Positions 9,602 to 18,524 of a stretch of DNA of 64,000 bases are shown one piece after another. Numbering within the stretch: the first letter of the stretch is position 1; the number at the start of each line of letters is the position of its first letter. Under the pieces are notes generated by a model. It made no database searches and was not told the DNA's origin. It worked only from the letters and a program-made list of their open reading frames with translations. The position numbers and the translations under genes were made by a program. The DNA lies in the NCBI RefSeq assembly GCF_000689415.1, contig NZ_HG322950.1, positions 4,595,501 to 4,659,500 of the forward strand, given 5' to 3'. This DNA comes from Pseudomonas knackmussii B13 (GTDB lineage Bacteria; Pseudomonadota; Gammaproteobacteria; Pseudomonadales; Pseudomonadaceae).

Positions 9602-10537
9602 TCAGGCCACGGCCAGCGCCAGCGAACGCTCCGGCTGCAGCTCCAGGTGACGGGCGAAACAGCCGCGCAGCCAGCGCTCGCGTGGGTCGGCATGGCTCGT
9701 GCCGCGCCAGGCCATGGACAGGTCCGGGCTCGACAGCGGCAGCGGTGCGTATTCGGCGCGTAGGCCTTCCACCCGCGCCATCGCCTGCGCCACATAGTCG
9801 GGCACGATGGCGAGCATGTCGCTGCCGGCCAGCAGTGCCGGCAAGGCGCTGAACTGCGGCACCGCCAGCACTACCCGGCGCTGCCGGTCATGACGGGCCA
9901 GCGCGCGGTCGACATCGTCGGTCACCTTGCCCAGCGCGGATACCGCCACATGGGGCCGTCGGCAGAACTCATCGAGGCTCACAGGCCCCGCCGCCGAGTC
10001 CGCGCGCAGCAGCATCGGCTGCACCGGGCGCAGGCTGCGACAATGGGCGCTGGCCGGCAGCTCCTGCGCCTGACCGATACCCAGAGAGATGTCCCCTGCG
10101 ACGAGCAGTTGCGGCAGTTGCCAGGCATCGACCCGGCGCACCACCAGGGTGATGTTCGGCGCCTCGGCGCGCAGTTGCTGCATCAGCCAGGGCAATAACG
10201 CGTACTCGACTTCGTCGCAGAGGCCGACATGGAAAGTCTCCTCGCTGGTGCGTGGGTCGAACTCCCGCGCGCAGCTCAAGGCCAGGGCAATGCCTTCCAG
10301 GGCCGGCCCCAGGCGCACGTGAATTTCCTCGGCCCGCGCGGTGGGCTCCATCGCTCTCCCGCTACGGATAAACAGCGGGTCGTCGAACATAGTCCGCAAC
10401 CGGTTCAGCGCACTGCTGACGGTGGTCTGGCAGAGGAACAGGCGTTCGCCCGCCCGTGTCACGTTGCGCTCGCGCATCATGGTTTCGAAGACAACCAGCA
10501 AGTTGATGTCAGCATGTCGCAGGTCATTTCTGTTCAT
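9602..10537 (-). CDS. LysR-family transcriptional regulator (NodD/NahR-like)
   Basis: A protein of about 311 residues. The N-terminal LysR winged helix starts LRHADINLLVVFETMMRERNVTRAGERL, the form seen in the NodD/NahR/LeuO branch. A periplasmic-binding-protein-like effector domain follows. I start at the ATG giving MNRNDL; an ATG nine codons earlier (10564) is also open. It ends 16 bp from the convergent GlxA-type gene and is divergent from a receiver-only gene. The 300-bp gap between them holds three ATACC-N2-GGTAT-like boxes. Confidence 0.85.
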   Translation of the reverse strand: MNRNDLRHADINLLVVFETMMRERNVTRAGERLFLCQTTVSSALNRLRTMFDDPLFIRSGRAMEPTARAEEIHVRLGPALEGIALALSCAREFDPRTSEETFHVGLCDEVEYALLPWLMQQLRAEAPNITLVVRRVDAWQLPQLLVAGDISLGIGQAQELPASAHCRSLRPVQPMLLRADSAAGPVSLDEFCRRPHVAVSALGKVTDDVDRALARHDRQRRVVLAVPQFSALPALLAGSDMLAIVPDYVAQAMARVEGLRAEYAPLPLSSPDLSMAWRGTSHADPRERWLRGCFARHLELQPERSLALAVA

Positions 10538-10691
10538 GGTTTCGCCCGCCTGGTGAAGTTGCATCCGAACAGCCTTTCGCTGGGCCCGCTCACTTCTCCA
10601 GGCTTGCGATGTGATTGCAGATTATTCAGGCGTAGCCTTCGAGTCAGTTGTACATGGGTGCTATGTCGCCACCCATTGGTTATGCGGACTA

Positions 10692-10797
10692 ATACCTGGG
10701 TATTGCTCCGGAAAACTTGCCGACATAAATATCATCGAGACTAGACTGCAAGCCGAGATATCCATACCCAGGTGTTGCCCGACTATACCTAGGTATA
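10692..10797. promoter_or_regulatory. Three ATACC-type palindromic boxes in the LysR/receiver intergenic region
   Basis: Boxes are seen at 10692-10703 (ATACCTGGGTAT), 10764-10775 (ATACCCAGGTGT) and 10784-10797 (TATACCTAGGTATA, a perfect palindrome). Short two-fold boxes of this size are typical for LuxR/FixJ-type regulators. They lie within 170 bp upstream of the receiver-only gene. Which protein binds them is inference. Confidence 0.5.
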
Positions 10798-10863
10798 CTT
10801 CTCGGACTTGTTCGACGGCGTATCTTGCAAGTACGGCAGGCGCCGCCACGAGCGCCCCAGAGG

Positions 10864-11253
10864 ATGCAAAATACGCAAATGCGCAATAAGGCTGTCATTG
10901 CAGTAGTCGACGACGACGAATCCCTGCGCACCGCGCTGGAGGGCCTGCTGCGCGCTACCGGCTACCTGGCGCTCACCTATGGCGGTGCCCGCGAGTTCCT
11001 CGACTCCGAAGGCCCGGAACTGGCCGGCTGCCTGATCTCCGACATCCAGATGCCAGGCATGTGCGGCGTCGAACTCTACGAGGTGTTGCGCAGCCGTGGC
11101 CTGGAACTCCCAGTGATCTTCATGACCGCCTACCCCGGCGAAAAGCCGCGCATCAACACCGAAATGCCCGGCGTCATCGCCTGCCTACCCAAGCCGTTCG
11201 AGGCCGACCAGTTGCTGGACTGCATCGAGACCGCCCTGCTGCCCAAACCCTGA
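10864..11253 (+). CDS. Receiver-only (single-domain) response regulator
   Basis: About 129 residues, almost entirely a CheY-like receiver: acidic pair in VVDDDES, phosphoacceptor Asp in LISDIQMPG, Thr in FMTAYPG, Lys in LPKPFE. There is no output domain. It is closest to FixJ/TodT-type receivers, so it may act as a phosphate sink or a modulator for the giant histidine kinase at 2.1-7.6 kb. The start is uncertain: ATG codons occur at 10864 and 10879, and the only purine-rich stretch sits very close to the first. The palindromic boxes upstream suggest regulated expression. Confidence 0.8.
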   Translation: MQNTQMRNKAVIAVVDDDESLRTALEGLLRATGYLALTYGGAREFLDSEGPELAGCLISDIQMPGMCGVELYEVLRSRGLELPVIFMTAYPGEKPRINTEMPGVIACLPKPFEADQLLDCIETALLPKP

Positions 11254-11534
11254 GTTTCAGAATTCCCCGCCAAGTTACTGCGCCCACGCATTCCCGCGCG
11301 AAAGAGCACTGCACGCGGCCTCACTCGATACCTTCGTATAGTTCCCTTCCACACATGCGTAATTCCCGCACACCGATGTAGAAGTGCATCCGGAAGTTCT
11401 CCTCCCTAGCATGGATTTACAGCGGACGACTGCAGACAGAACAACGCGAACCACAGTTTTCTAAACCCCGTCAGCGTCACGCCGAACTTGAAGAAGTTAC
11501 TTCAAGGCAAATCATCCATTCGAGTCAGGAGCAC

Positions 11535-12740
11535 ATGATGAAACAGCAACTTCTGGTTATTGGCGCGGGCTTCGGTGGACTGTGGAGCGCACTGAGCGCC
11601 GCCCGCCTGCTGGACATGCACAGCCGCAACGACGTGGAAATCACCCTACTGGCGCCGCAGGCCGAGCTGCGCATCCGCCCGCGCTTTTACGAACCCGACG
11701 TGCACAGCATGTTCGCTCCACTGACCGAACTGTTCGAAGCCGTGGGCGTGCGCTTCGTCAAGGGTACAGCCGAGAGCATCGACGAGCAGTCCCGCAAGGT
11801 CGGCTACCGCGACGAAACTGGCCGCGCCGGCGAGCTGAGCTACGACCGCCTGGTACTGGCCAGCGGCAGCCAGCTGTCCCGCCCGCCGGTGCCAGGCCTG
11901 AAGGAATATGCCTTCGACGTTGACCAGATCGAATCGGCGGCGCACCTGGAAAGCCACCTGATGTCACTGCGCAACCAGCCGGCCAACCGCGCACGCAACA
12001 CCGTGGTGATCGCTGGCGGCGGTTTCACAGGCATCGAGACCGCCACCGAAATGCCGGCGCGCTTGCGTGCCGTGCTGGGCGAAGACCAGGACGTACGCGT
12101 GATCATCGTCGATCGTGGCGAGCGTATCGGTGCGGTGATGGGCGACGGCATCCGCCCGTCGATCATCGAGGCCTCTGACAGCCTGGGGATCGAATGGATC
12201 ACCGGCGCCACGGTCTCAGCCGTGGACGCCAACGGCGTCACCCTCGCTGACGGCCGCCACATCGAGAGCCACACGGTGATCTGGACCGTGGGCTTCCGCG
12301 CCAGCGCGCTGACCGAGCAGCTGACTGCCCAGCGCGACGGCCAGGGCCGCCTGCACGTGGACGGCAACCTCAAGGTGCGCGGACTGCAGAACGTCTTCGC
12401 CGCCGGTGACGTCGCCTACGCCGCCACCGATGACATCGGCAACTTCGCCGCGATGTCCTGCCAGCACGCCATCAGCCTCGGACGTCACGCCGGCAACAAC
12501 GCCGCCGCCGACCTGCTGGGCGTCGCGCCAACCCAGTACCGCCAGCCCAAGTACGTCACCTGCCTGGACCTGGGCGCCTGGGGCGCCGTGTACACCGAAG
12601 GCTGGGACCGCCAGCTGAAGCTAGTCAAGGCCGAGGCCAAGGAACTCAAGACGCAGATCAACACCGTGTGGATCTACCCGCCGGCCGCCGACCGCCGCTC
12701 CGCCCTGGCTGCCGCCGACCCGCTGATCCCCGTGGCCTGA
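11535..12740 (+). CDS. FAD-dependent pyridine-nucleotide oxidoreductase, NDH-2-like
   Basis: A 401-residue flavoprotein. The N-terminal FAD Rossmann motif (VIGAGFGG) is followed by a second dinucleotide motif (VIAGGGFTGIE, about residue 157) for NAD(P)H and a FAD-binding FAAGDVAY segment near residue 290. The layout matches type-2 NADH dehydrogenases and related NADH:quinone reductases. No C-terminal membrane anchor is evident. A CAGGAG ribosome site lies just before the ATG-ATG start. The 281-bp upstream gap should contain a promoter. It precedes the MBL-fold hydrolase by 84 bp and may form an operon with it. The physiological acceptor is unknown. Confidence 0.83.
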   Translation: MMKQQLLVIGAGFGGLWSALSAARLLDMHSRNDVEITLLAPQAELRIRPRFYEPDVHSMFAPLTELFEAVGVRFVKGTAESIDEQSRKVGYRDETGRAGELSYDRLVLASGSQLSRPPVPGLKEYAFDVDQIESAAHLESHLMSLRNQPANRARNTVVIAGGGFTGIETATEMPARLRAVLGEDQDVRVIIVDRGERIGAVMGDGIRPSIIEASDSLGIEWITGATVSAVDANGVTLADGRHIESHTVIWTVGFRASALTEQLTAQRDGQGRLHVDGNLKVRGLQNVFAAGDVAYAATDDIGNFAAMSCQHAISLGRHAGNNAAADLLGVAPTQYRQPKYVTCLDLGAWGAVYTEGWDRQLKLVKAEAKELKTQINTVWIYPPAADRRSALAAADPLIPVA

Positions 12741-12824
12741 TCGCTGCTCTGCCCGCACTCCCTCGCCCCCGAGGGAGCGCCATTCGCCTGATGGACTCGA
12801 CCTACAAGCAACAGGAGAACGACC

Positions 12825-13748
12825 ATGACCATGCACCTGAATACCTTCGCCCAGCCCGATGCCGCCACCCCAGCCCAGGAGCTGGTGCCTTCGCGCTATG
12901 CCCTGCGAGTTGGCGAGATCGATGTGCTGGTGGTCAGCGACGGCGTGCTGCCGCTGCCGACCGAAACCATGTCGACCAACGCCACCCCGGAAGAGCGCGC
13001 AGCCTGGTTCAAGGAGATGTACCTGGGCCCGGACATGTTCGACTGGGCGCTGAACGTACTGGTAGTGCGCAGCGGCGAGCAGATCATCCTGGTCGACGCC
13101 GGCCTGGGCAACCAGTTCCCCGGCTTCCCCCGCGCCGGGCAGTTCCCCAAGCGCCTGAAGGATGCCGGCATCGAGCTGTCATCAATCACCGATATCGTGA
13201 TCACCCACATGCACATGGACCACATCGGCGGGCTGCTGACCGACACTGTAAAGAACGGTCTGAGCCCTGAGGTGCGCATCCACGTCACGGCCACCGAAGT
13301 CGACTTCTGGAAGATCCCGGACTTCAGCCTGACCGAAATGCCGCAGCCAGTCCCGGATGTCCTGCGGCGCACGGCCAACGAATTCATGGCGCATTACGAA
13401 AGCCGGCTGCATATCTTCGAAGACGAGTATCAGGTAGCGCCGGGCGTAGTGGCGAAGCTCACCGGCGGCCACACTCCCGGTCATTGCATCGTCTACGTCG
13501 ATTCCGCCGGCGAGCGCCTGACCTTCGCCGGCGACGCGCTGTTCCCGGTGGCTTTCGACCACCCGGAATGGCACAACGGCTTCGAGCATGATCCGGAGGA
13601 GTCAGTTCACGTGCGGGTGCGCCTGCTGCGCGAAGCGGCGGCCAGCGGCGAGCTGTTCGTCGCCACTCACCTGTCTTTCCCTTCGGTTGGCCGCGTAGCC
13701 ATTGATGGTGATGCCTTCCGGTGGATTGCAGGGTTCTGGGACTACTAA
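12825..13748 (+). CDS. MBL-fold metallo-hydrolase
   Basis: A 307-residue metallo-beta-lactamase-fold protein. The metal motif THMHMDHIGG (about residue 126), the later GGHTPGH histidine, FAGDALFP aspartate and ATHLSFP histidine supply a binuclear metal site. Proteins of this shape include lactonases, glyoxalase II-like enzymes and alkyl-sulphatases; the set resembles AHL-lactonase-like hydrolases, but activity cannot be assigned. CAGGAG lies upstream of the ATG. A strong terminator follows the stop, marking the end of this transcription unit. Confidence 0.85.
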   Translation: MTMHLNTFAQPDAATPAQELVPSRYALRVGEIDVLVVSDGVLPLPTETMSTNATPEERAAWFKEMYLGPDMFDWALNVLVVRSGEQIILVDAGLGNQFPGFPRAGQFPKRLKDAGIELSSITDIVITHMHMDHIGGLLTDTVKNGLSPEVRIHVTATEVDFWKIPDFSLTEMPQPVPDVLRRTANEFMAHYESRLHIFEDEYQVAPGVVAKLTGGHTPGHCIVYVDSAGERLTFAGDALFPVAFDHPEWHNGFEHDPEESVHVRVRLLREAAASGELFVATHLSFPSVGRVAIDGDAFRWIAGFWDY

Positions 13749-13769
13749 AACTAAAAGTAAAGTGTTGCT

Positions 13770-13819
13770 ACCCTTGTCCCGCCGGGGGCCTTTCAACTAC
13801 CCAGCGGGACAAGGGTTTT
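13770..13819 (+). terminator. Rho-independent terminator after the MBL hydrolase gene
   Basis: A 13-bp perfect stem (13770-13782 with 13804-13816) with a 21-nt loop is followed by TTT, 22 bp after the stop codon. Confidence 0.75.
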
Positions 13820-13964
13820 GATTTTCAATGTCAGTGGCTGGTTAGTAGCAGAGGCGCATCTTCAGAAGCAGGCAAGAGTTCAGATGGAAGAGTTTTGGAT
13901 TTCGCTGGTAACTCCCCCCCAAAAGGCTCCGGTCTGTATCCCGGTGCAAAAAGGGGGAACATCG

Positions 13965-14585
13965 TCAAACCTCAGTCTGCTCCGCCATCTCCAGAGCGTC
14001 ATCGACCTCGATACCTAAATACCTCACAGTGCTCTCCAGCTTCGTATGGCCGAGCAGCAACTGCACTGCTCTCAGGTTTTTCGTTCTGCGATAGATCAAC
14101 GATGCTTTGGTTCGACGAAGCGTATGGGTTCCGTAGCGCGTTGGGTCGAGACCGACTGTGGTTACCCAGGCTTTCACAATGCGGGCGTACTGCCTCGTGG
14201 AAATGTGAGCTGAACGTCGAGCACGACTGGGAAAAAGGAAATCGTCGCTGCGACGGCGAGCAACACGGATCCAAGCTTCAACTGATGCTCTCGTCTGAGC
14301 TGTGATTTCGAACTGCACCGGCTGCTGGGTCTTCTGCTGCATCACGATCGCGCGGGTCGACACATGTTTACCGTGAGCTATGTCTCTGACGCGCAGCTTC
14401 GTCAAATCGCAGGCTCGCAGCTTGCTGTCGATGGCAAGATTGAACAGCGCCAGATCACGATCCTTGTTTGCGATCTCTAGCCGCACTCTGATAGCCCAAA
14501 TGTCCCCAAGTCGCAGCGGTGCTTTTTGGCCGACCAGTTTGCCCTTGTTCCAAGGTTCGCGAGCTTTCGTTGTGAGTGTGGCCAT
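13965..14585 (-). CDS. Small tyrosine recombinase (FimB/integrase-like)
   Basis: A 206-residue protein consisting essentially of the catalytic domain. The full catalytic set is visible: Arg57, Lys85 region, His154-x-x-Arg157 (HTLRR), His180 (LLGH) and Tyr189 (VRYLG). Small recombinases of this kind resemble FimB/FimE invertases and are common as solitary genes in pseudomonad chromosomes. An IS1182-type element lies about 65 bp upstream and could have separated the gene from its promoter. No inverted repeats suggesting an invertible segment were found beside it. Confidence 0.85.
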   Translation of the reverse strand: MATLTTKAREPWNKGKLVGQKAPLRLGDIWAIRVRLEIANKDRDLALFNLAIDSKLRACDLTKLRVRDIAHGKHVSTRAIVMQQKTQQPVQFEITAQTRASVEAWIRVARRRSDDFLFPSRARRSAHISTRQYARIVKAWVTTVGLDPTRYGTHTLRRTKASLIYRRTKNLRAVQLLLGHTKLESTVRYLGIEVDDALEMAEQTEV

Positions 14586-14649
14586 GATTCGCCCTCCACA
14601 TGAATGAAGGACTAGGATGCATCGCTCCCGGCCTAAGGGCAGCTTCCGG

Positions 14650-16317
14650 CCCAGGCTGTGTGAAAACAGCGAAGGGCTTGCGCCAGAATCGCATTTGGAA
14701 TTGGGCCCCGAAAGTACATGCGACTATCTCGACCACCGGTTGTTAACCGCTGCCAGAGTCTTCTGAGGCGATCTACGGCAGTTTGCGGTGGAGAGACGCA
14801 GGAAAATGGCCGGCCTCAGGCGCGCAGTACCTCAATGACACCGCTGACGCCCAAAATGCTCAGCAGCCGTTTGAGGTTGTAGGCAAGCACATGCAAGCTC
14901 ATTTCCGTGCTGACTCGAGGCAGCGTCTTGGTCAGAAAGTGCGTCGCGCCCATCCAATGTTTGAGCGTGCCAAACGGATGCTCTACGGTCTGTCGACGCA
15001 CACTCATCATCTCCGGTTGGCGATCCAGCCGCTGCTGCATGGCCTCCAGGATTGCTTCGTGTTTCCAGCGCTTGAGTCGGCGGTAATTGCTGGTGGTGCA
15101 GTTGCTACGTATTGAGCAGCCCGGACAGTCAGAGCTCCAGTAAGCATCCAACTCGAGGCCATCTTCCACCGTCGAGAAGCGCTTGATCGCACGATGGCCA
15201 GCAGGACATTGGTACTCGTCATCAGCGGCTATGTAGATGAAGTCCTGTTTACCGAAGCGCCCTTCAGCTTTGCTGCTGGAAGTCATCGGCTTGGGCACGA
15301 AGGGCGTGATGCCCGCCTGCTCGCACGCGAGGATTTCCACTCCGCTGAAGTAGCCTCGATCGGCAACGACGCTGAGGCTTTCAGAACCGGTGGCTTCGCG
15401 AGCCTGCTCGGCCATCGTGGCAAGCGCCGCACGGTCATGGCCGACATTGGTGACTTCGTGCGCAACGATCAGGTGATGCTGGGTATCGACCGCCGTCTGC
15501 ACGTTGTAGCCGACTACGCCGGTGCCTTTACCGCTGGTGGCCATGGAGCGAGCATCCGGATCGGTGAGCGAGACTTGTCCATCTGGTGCTTCGCGTAGCT
15601 GCTGCTCCATCTCCTTGAGCGCCTGCATCTGCTGGCGGAGCTTCTCGATTTTGTCCTGGAGGCGGCTGACCTTGGCTTCGGCGACATCGGATTGCGTCCG
15701 GTCGGCGGTATCCATCGCCGCCAGATAGCGCTCGATGCTTTTTTCGATCTGCTCCATGCGGGCGCGCAGCTTGCCGTGAGTGAAGTTGCGATCACGGTTG
15801 TTGACCGCTTTGAACTTGCTGCCGTCGATGGCCACCAGCGACTGGGAGAACAAGTCGAGTTGGCGACACAGCACGACGAACTGCCGGCAGACATTGCGAA
15901 TGGCTTTGCCGTTGTCGCGTCGGAAGTCGGCAATGGTTTTGAAGTCTGGTGCCAGCCGCCCGGTCAGCCACATGAGTTCGAGATTGCGCTGGCATTCGCG
16001 CTCCAGGCGACGGCTGGACTGGATGCGGTTGAGGTAACCGTAGATGTAAACCTTCAACAGTACAGCGGGGTGATAGGACGGTCGCCCAGTTACGGCAGGA
16101 GTGGCCCCATCGAACTCCAGGGCCACCAGATCGAGTTGCTCGACGAAGGCTTCGACTACGCGGATCGGATTGTCTTCGGCGACGAAGTCATCCAGGCATT
16201 CGGGAAGTAAGCTGACCTGTGCCCGGCTCACCTCTTCGATGAATCGCTTCATACGCCGCCCCCGCTGAGGTTGCTCCAGCAACTCTAGGCGAGGACGACG
16301 TTTTCACACAGCCTGGG
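14650..16317. mobile_element. Insertion sequence, IS1182 family
   Basis: Perfect 18-bp terminal inverted repeats (14650-14667 and 16300-16317, reading CCCAGGCTGTGTGAAAAC inwards) enclose one transposase gene. The size of about 1.67 kb is normal for the family. Flanking bases CCGG and TCGG do not form a convincing target duplication. The element sits between the small recombinase and the start of the catabolic cluster. Confidence 0.85.
14816..16252 (-). CDS. IS1182-family transposase
   Basis: About 478 residues with the N-terminal DUF772-type domain (RPSYHPAVLLKVYIYGYLN), a central coiled coil (around residues 185-235) and a DDE-type core: IDGSKFKAV, a VVADRGYFSG segment and late VEHPFGTLKHWMG with its Glu. 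A zinc-knuckle-like run CPGCSIRSNC is present. The frame is intact, so the element may be active. The start was chosen at MKRFIEE; an earlier ATG at 16282 adds ten residues. Confidence 0.88.
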   Translation of the reverse strand: MKRFIEEVSRAQVSLLPECLDDFVAEDNPIRVVEAFVEQLDLVALEFDGATPAVTGRPSYHPAVLLKVYIYGYLNRIQSSRRLERECQRNLELMWLTGRLAPDFKTIADFRRDNGKAIRNVCRQFVVLCRQLDLFSQSLVAIDGSKFKAVNNRDRNFTHGKLRARMEQIEKSIERYLAAMDTADRTQSDVAEAKVSRLQDKIEKLRQQMQALKEMEQQLREAPDGQVSLTDPDARSMATSGKGTGVVGYNVQTAVDTQHHLIVAHEVTNVGHDRAALATMAEQAREATGSESLSVVADRGYFSGVEILACEQAGITPFVPKPMTSSSKAEGRFGKQDFIYIAADDEYQCPAGHRAIKRFSTVEDGLELDAYWSSDCPGCSIRSNCTTSNYRRLKRWKHEAILEAMQQRLDRQPEMMSVRRQTVEHPFGTLKHWMGATHFLTKTLPRVSTEMSLHVLAYNLKRLLSILGVSGVIEVLRA

Positions 16318-16498
16318 TCGGTAGCGGTCACCCATCAAGGGGCAGCAATCACCCAGTGGCAGACGCTACCAAGCAAAGCAAATGACGGTTCACCGGGTAT
16401 TAGTCCCGGATTGAGCCTGACTTCTATAAATGTGAATTCCTCCCCTTCTGCACGCGCCCGCATCATGCCGGGCATCACCCACAAAGCGGATACACGGC

Positions 16499-17326
16499 AT
16501 GACCGATTTCGATCCCTCGGCATGGCTGGGGCGTACCCAGGAAGTGCACGACCAGCTCAGCCGCAACCTAGTGCAGCGCATCGCGGCTACCTTCAGTGCA
16601 ACGGCGCCGGCCCACGGCGAAGAGCTGCCGTGGCTCTGGCACTGGTGCTTCTTCAACGATCAGGTGGCCGGCAATCGCCTCGGCCCGGACGGCCACCCAA
16701 CCCTGGGTACCTTCATGCCGCCGGCCCACGGGCGTAATCGCATGTGGGCCGGCGGCCGGCTGGAGTTTCTCGAACCCTTGCGCGTCGGCGCCGAAGCCTT
16801 CCGCAAGACGCGCATCGAGCGCATCGAGGAAAAAGCCGGGCGCACCGGCTCGCTGCTGTTCGTGACCCTCGCCCATGAGTACTGGCAGGGCCAGCAGCTG
16901 TGCCTGCGCGAGGAACAGGACATCGTCTACCGCGAGCCCACGCCGCCCAAGCTGAGCGCCGGTGAAGCCGCTCCGCTGGCGGACTGGGAGGAAAGCGTCG
17001 CGCCCGATCCGACCCTGTTGTTCCGCTACTCGGCGGTGACCTTCAACGCCCACCGCATCCACTTCGACTGGCCCTACGTCACCGCCAGCGAGGGCTATCC
17101 GGGGCTGGTGGTACACGGCCCGCTGACGGCCACCCTGAGCCTGGCCGCGTTCGTGCGCGCCAACCCGCTGGCCCGCGTGCGGCGCCTCAGCTTCCGTGGC
17201 CTGCGCCCACTGATCGCGCCCGAACCCTTCCGTGTTGCCGGCCGCCACACCGAGCCCGGCGTGGCCGAGCTGTGGGCCGCCAATTCCAGCGGCGTGAGCC
17301 AGCGCGCCGACGTTCTGTTCGACTGA
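16499..17326 (+). CDS. MaoC/FAS1-type acyl-CoA hydratase, itaconyl/mesaconyl-CoA hydratase-like
   Basis: A 275-residue double-hotdog dehydratase. The N-terminal half carries the FAS1-like dehydratase signature (WLWHWCFF; LGTFMPPAHGRNRMWAGGRLEF). The C-terminal hotdog carries RYSAVTFNAHRIHFDWPYV, with the Asn-His hydratase residues, and GLVVHGPLTATL. Relatives hydrate itaconyl-CoA or mesaconyl-C4-CoA to citramalyl-CoA. In Pseudomonas aeruginosa the itaconate genes ich and ccl flank an acyl-CoA dehydrogenase in one cluster, and the next two genes here are that dehydrogenase and a CitE-like lyase. The gene follows the IS1182 element by about 180 bp, with a weak ribosome site. Exact substrate is inferred. 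Confidence 0.8.
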   Translation: MTDFDPSAWLGRTQEVHDQLSRNLVQRIAATFSATAPAHGEELPWLWHWCFFNDQVAGNRLGPDGHPTLGTFMPPAHGRNRMWAGGRLEFLEPLRVGAEAFRKTRIERIEEKAGRTGSLLFVTLAHEYWQGQQLCLREEQDIVYREPTPPKLSAGEAAPLADWEESVAPDPTLLFRYSAVTFNAHRIHFDWPYVTASEGYPGLVVHGPLTATLSLAAFVRANPLARVRRLSFRGLRPLIAPEPFRVAGRHTEPGVAELWAANSSGVSQRADVLFD

Positions 17327-17349
17327 CCCAGATATTTCAAGGAACTCCC

Positions 17350-18513
17350 ATGACCCACCGCAACATCGACGAACTCAACGCCATCCGCGAAGGCGTGCGC
17401 GCCCTCTGCGCGGAATTCCCCGCCGAATACTGGCGCAGGATCGACGAAGAAAAAGGCTTCCCCGAAGCCTTCGTGAGCGCCATGACCGAAGCCGGCTGGC
17501 TCTCCGCGATGATCCCGGAAGAATACGGCGGCTCGGGCCTGGGCCTGGCCGAGGCGTCGGTGATCCTCGAGGAGGTGAACCGCTGCGGTGGCAACTCCGG
17601 GACCATCCACGGGCAGATGTACAACATGTTCACCCTGCTGCGGAATGGCAGCGCCGAACAGAAGGCCTACTACCTGCCCAAGCTCGCCAGCGGCGAACTG
17701 CGCCTGCAATCCATGGGCGTCACCGAGCCCACCACCGGCACCGACACCACCAAGATCAAGACCACCGCCGTGCGCCAGGGCGACAAGTACGTGATCAACG
17801 GGCAGAAGGTGTGGATCTCGCGCGTCCAGCATTCCGACCTGATGATCCTGCTGGCCCGCACCACGCCGCTGGCCGAGGTGAAGAAGAAGTCCGAGGGCAT
17901 GTCGATCTTCCTCGTCGACCTGCGCGAAGCCATCGGCAACGGCCTGACCGTGCAGCCCATCGCCAACATGGTCAACCACGAGACCAACGAGCTGTTCTTC
18001 GACAACCTGGAAATCCCCGCCGGCAACCTCATCGGTGAAGAGGGCAAGGGCTTCAAGTACATCCTCGACGGCCTCAACGCCGAGCGCACGCTGATCGCCG
18101 CCGAGTGCATCGGCGATGGCCGCTGGTTCACCGAGAAGTCCGCACAGTACGCCCGCGACCGCGTGGTGTTCGGCCGCCCGATCGGGCAGAACCAGGGTGT
18201 GCAGTTCCCCATCGCCGAGGCGCACATCGAGATCGAGGCCGCGGACCTGATGCGCTGGCGCGCCTGCGAGGAATACGACAGCGGCAAGAACGCCGGCGCC
18301 GCTGCCAACATGGCGAAATACCTGGCAGCCAAGGCCAGCTGGGAAGCCGCCAACGCCTGCCTGCAGACCCACGGCGGCTTCGGCTTCGCCAACGAATACG
18401 ACGTCGAGCGCAAGTTCCGCGAGACGCGCCTGTACCAGGTGGCGCCGATCTCCACCAACCTGATCCTGTCCTACGTGGCCGAGCATCTGCTCGAACTGCC
18501 GCGTTCTTTCTGA
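17350..18513 (+). CDS. Acyl-CoA dehydrogenase, possibly methylsuccinyl-CoA-type
   Basis: A 387-residue FAD acyl-CoA dehydrogenase. It has the flavin segments SMGVTEPTTGTDT (about 121-133) and KVWISRVQHSD, and the C-terminal QTHGGFGFANEY. The usual catalytic Glu of short- and medium-chain enzymes (YEG near residue 363) is Gln here (LYQVAP), while a Glu is present at residue 245 (LNAERT), the base position of isovaleryl- and long-chain enzymes. That suggests a branched substrate. I propose oxidation of methylsuccinyl-CoA, feeding the neighbouring hydratase; this is inference. The start at MTHRN follows AAGGA; the stop overlaps the next ribosome site. Confidence 0.85.
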   Translation: MTHRNIDELNAIREGVRALCAEFPAEYWRRIDEEKGFPEAFVSAMTEAGWLSAMIPEEYGGSGLGLAEASVILEEVNRCGGNSGTIHGQMYNMFTLLRNGSAEQKAYYLPKLASGELRLQSMGVTEPTTGTDTTKIKTTAVRQGDKYVINGQKVWISRVQHSDLMILLARTTPLAEVKKKSEGMSIFLVDLREAIGNGLTVQPIANMVNHETNELFFDNLEIPAGNLIGEEGKGFKYILDGLNAERTLIAAECIGDGRWFTEKSAQYARDRVVFGRPIGQNQGVQFPIAEAHIEIEAADLMRWRACEEYDSGKNAGAAANMAKYLAAKASWEAANACLQTHGGFGFANEYDVERKFRETRLYQVAPISTNLILSYVAEHLLELPRSF

Positions 18514-18524
18514 GGAGGACCGTC

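Noticed and set aside
16318..16321. Target-site duplication of the IS1182 element
   Set aside because: CCGG on the left and TCGG on the right differ; no longer duplication is present.
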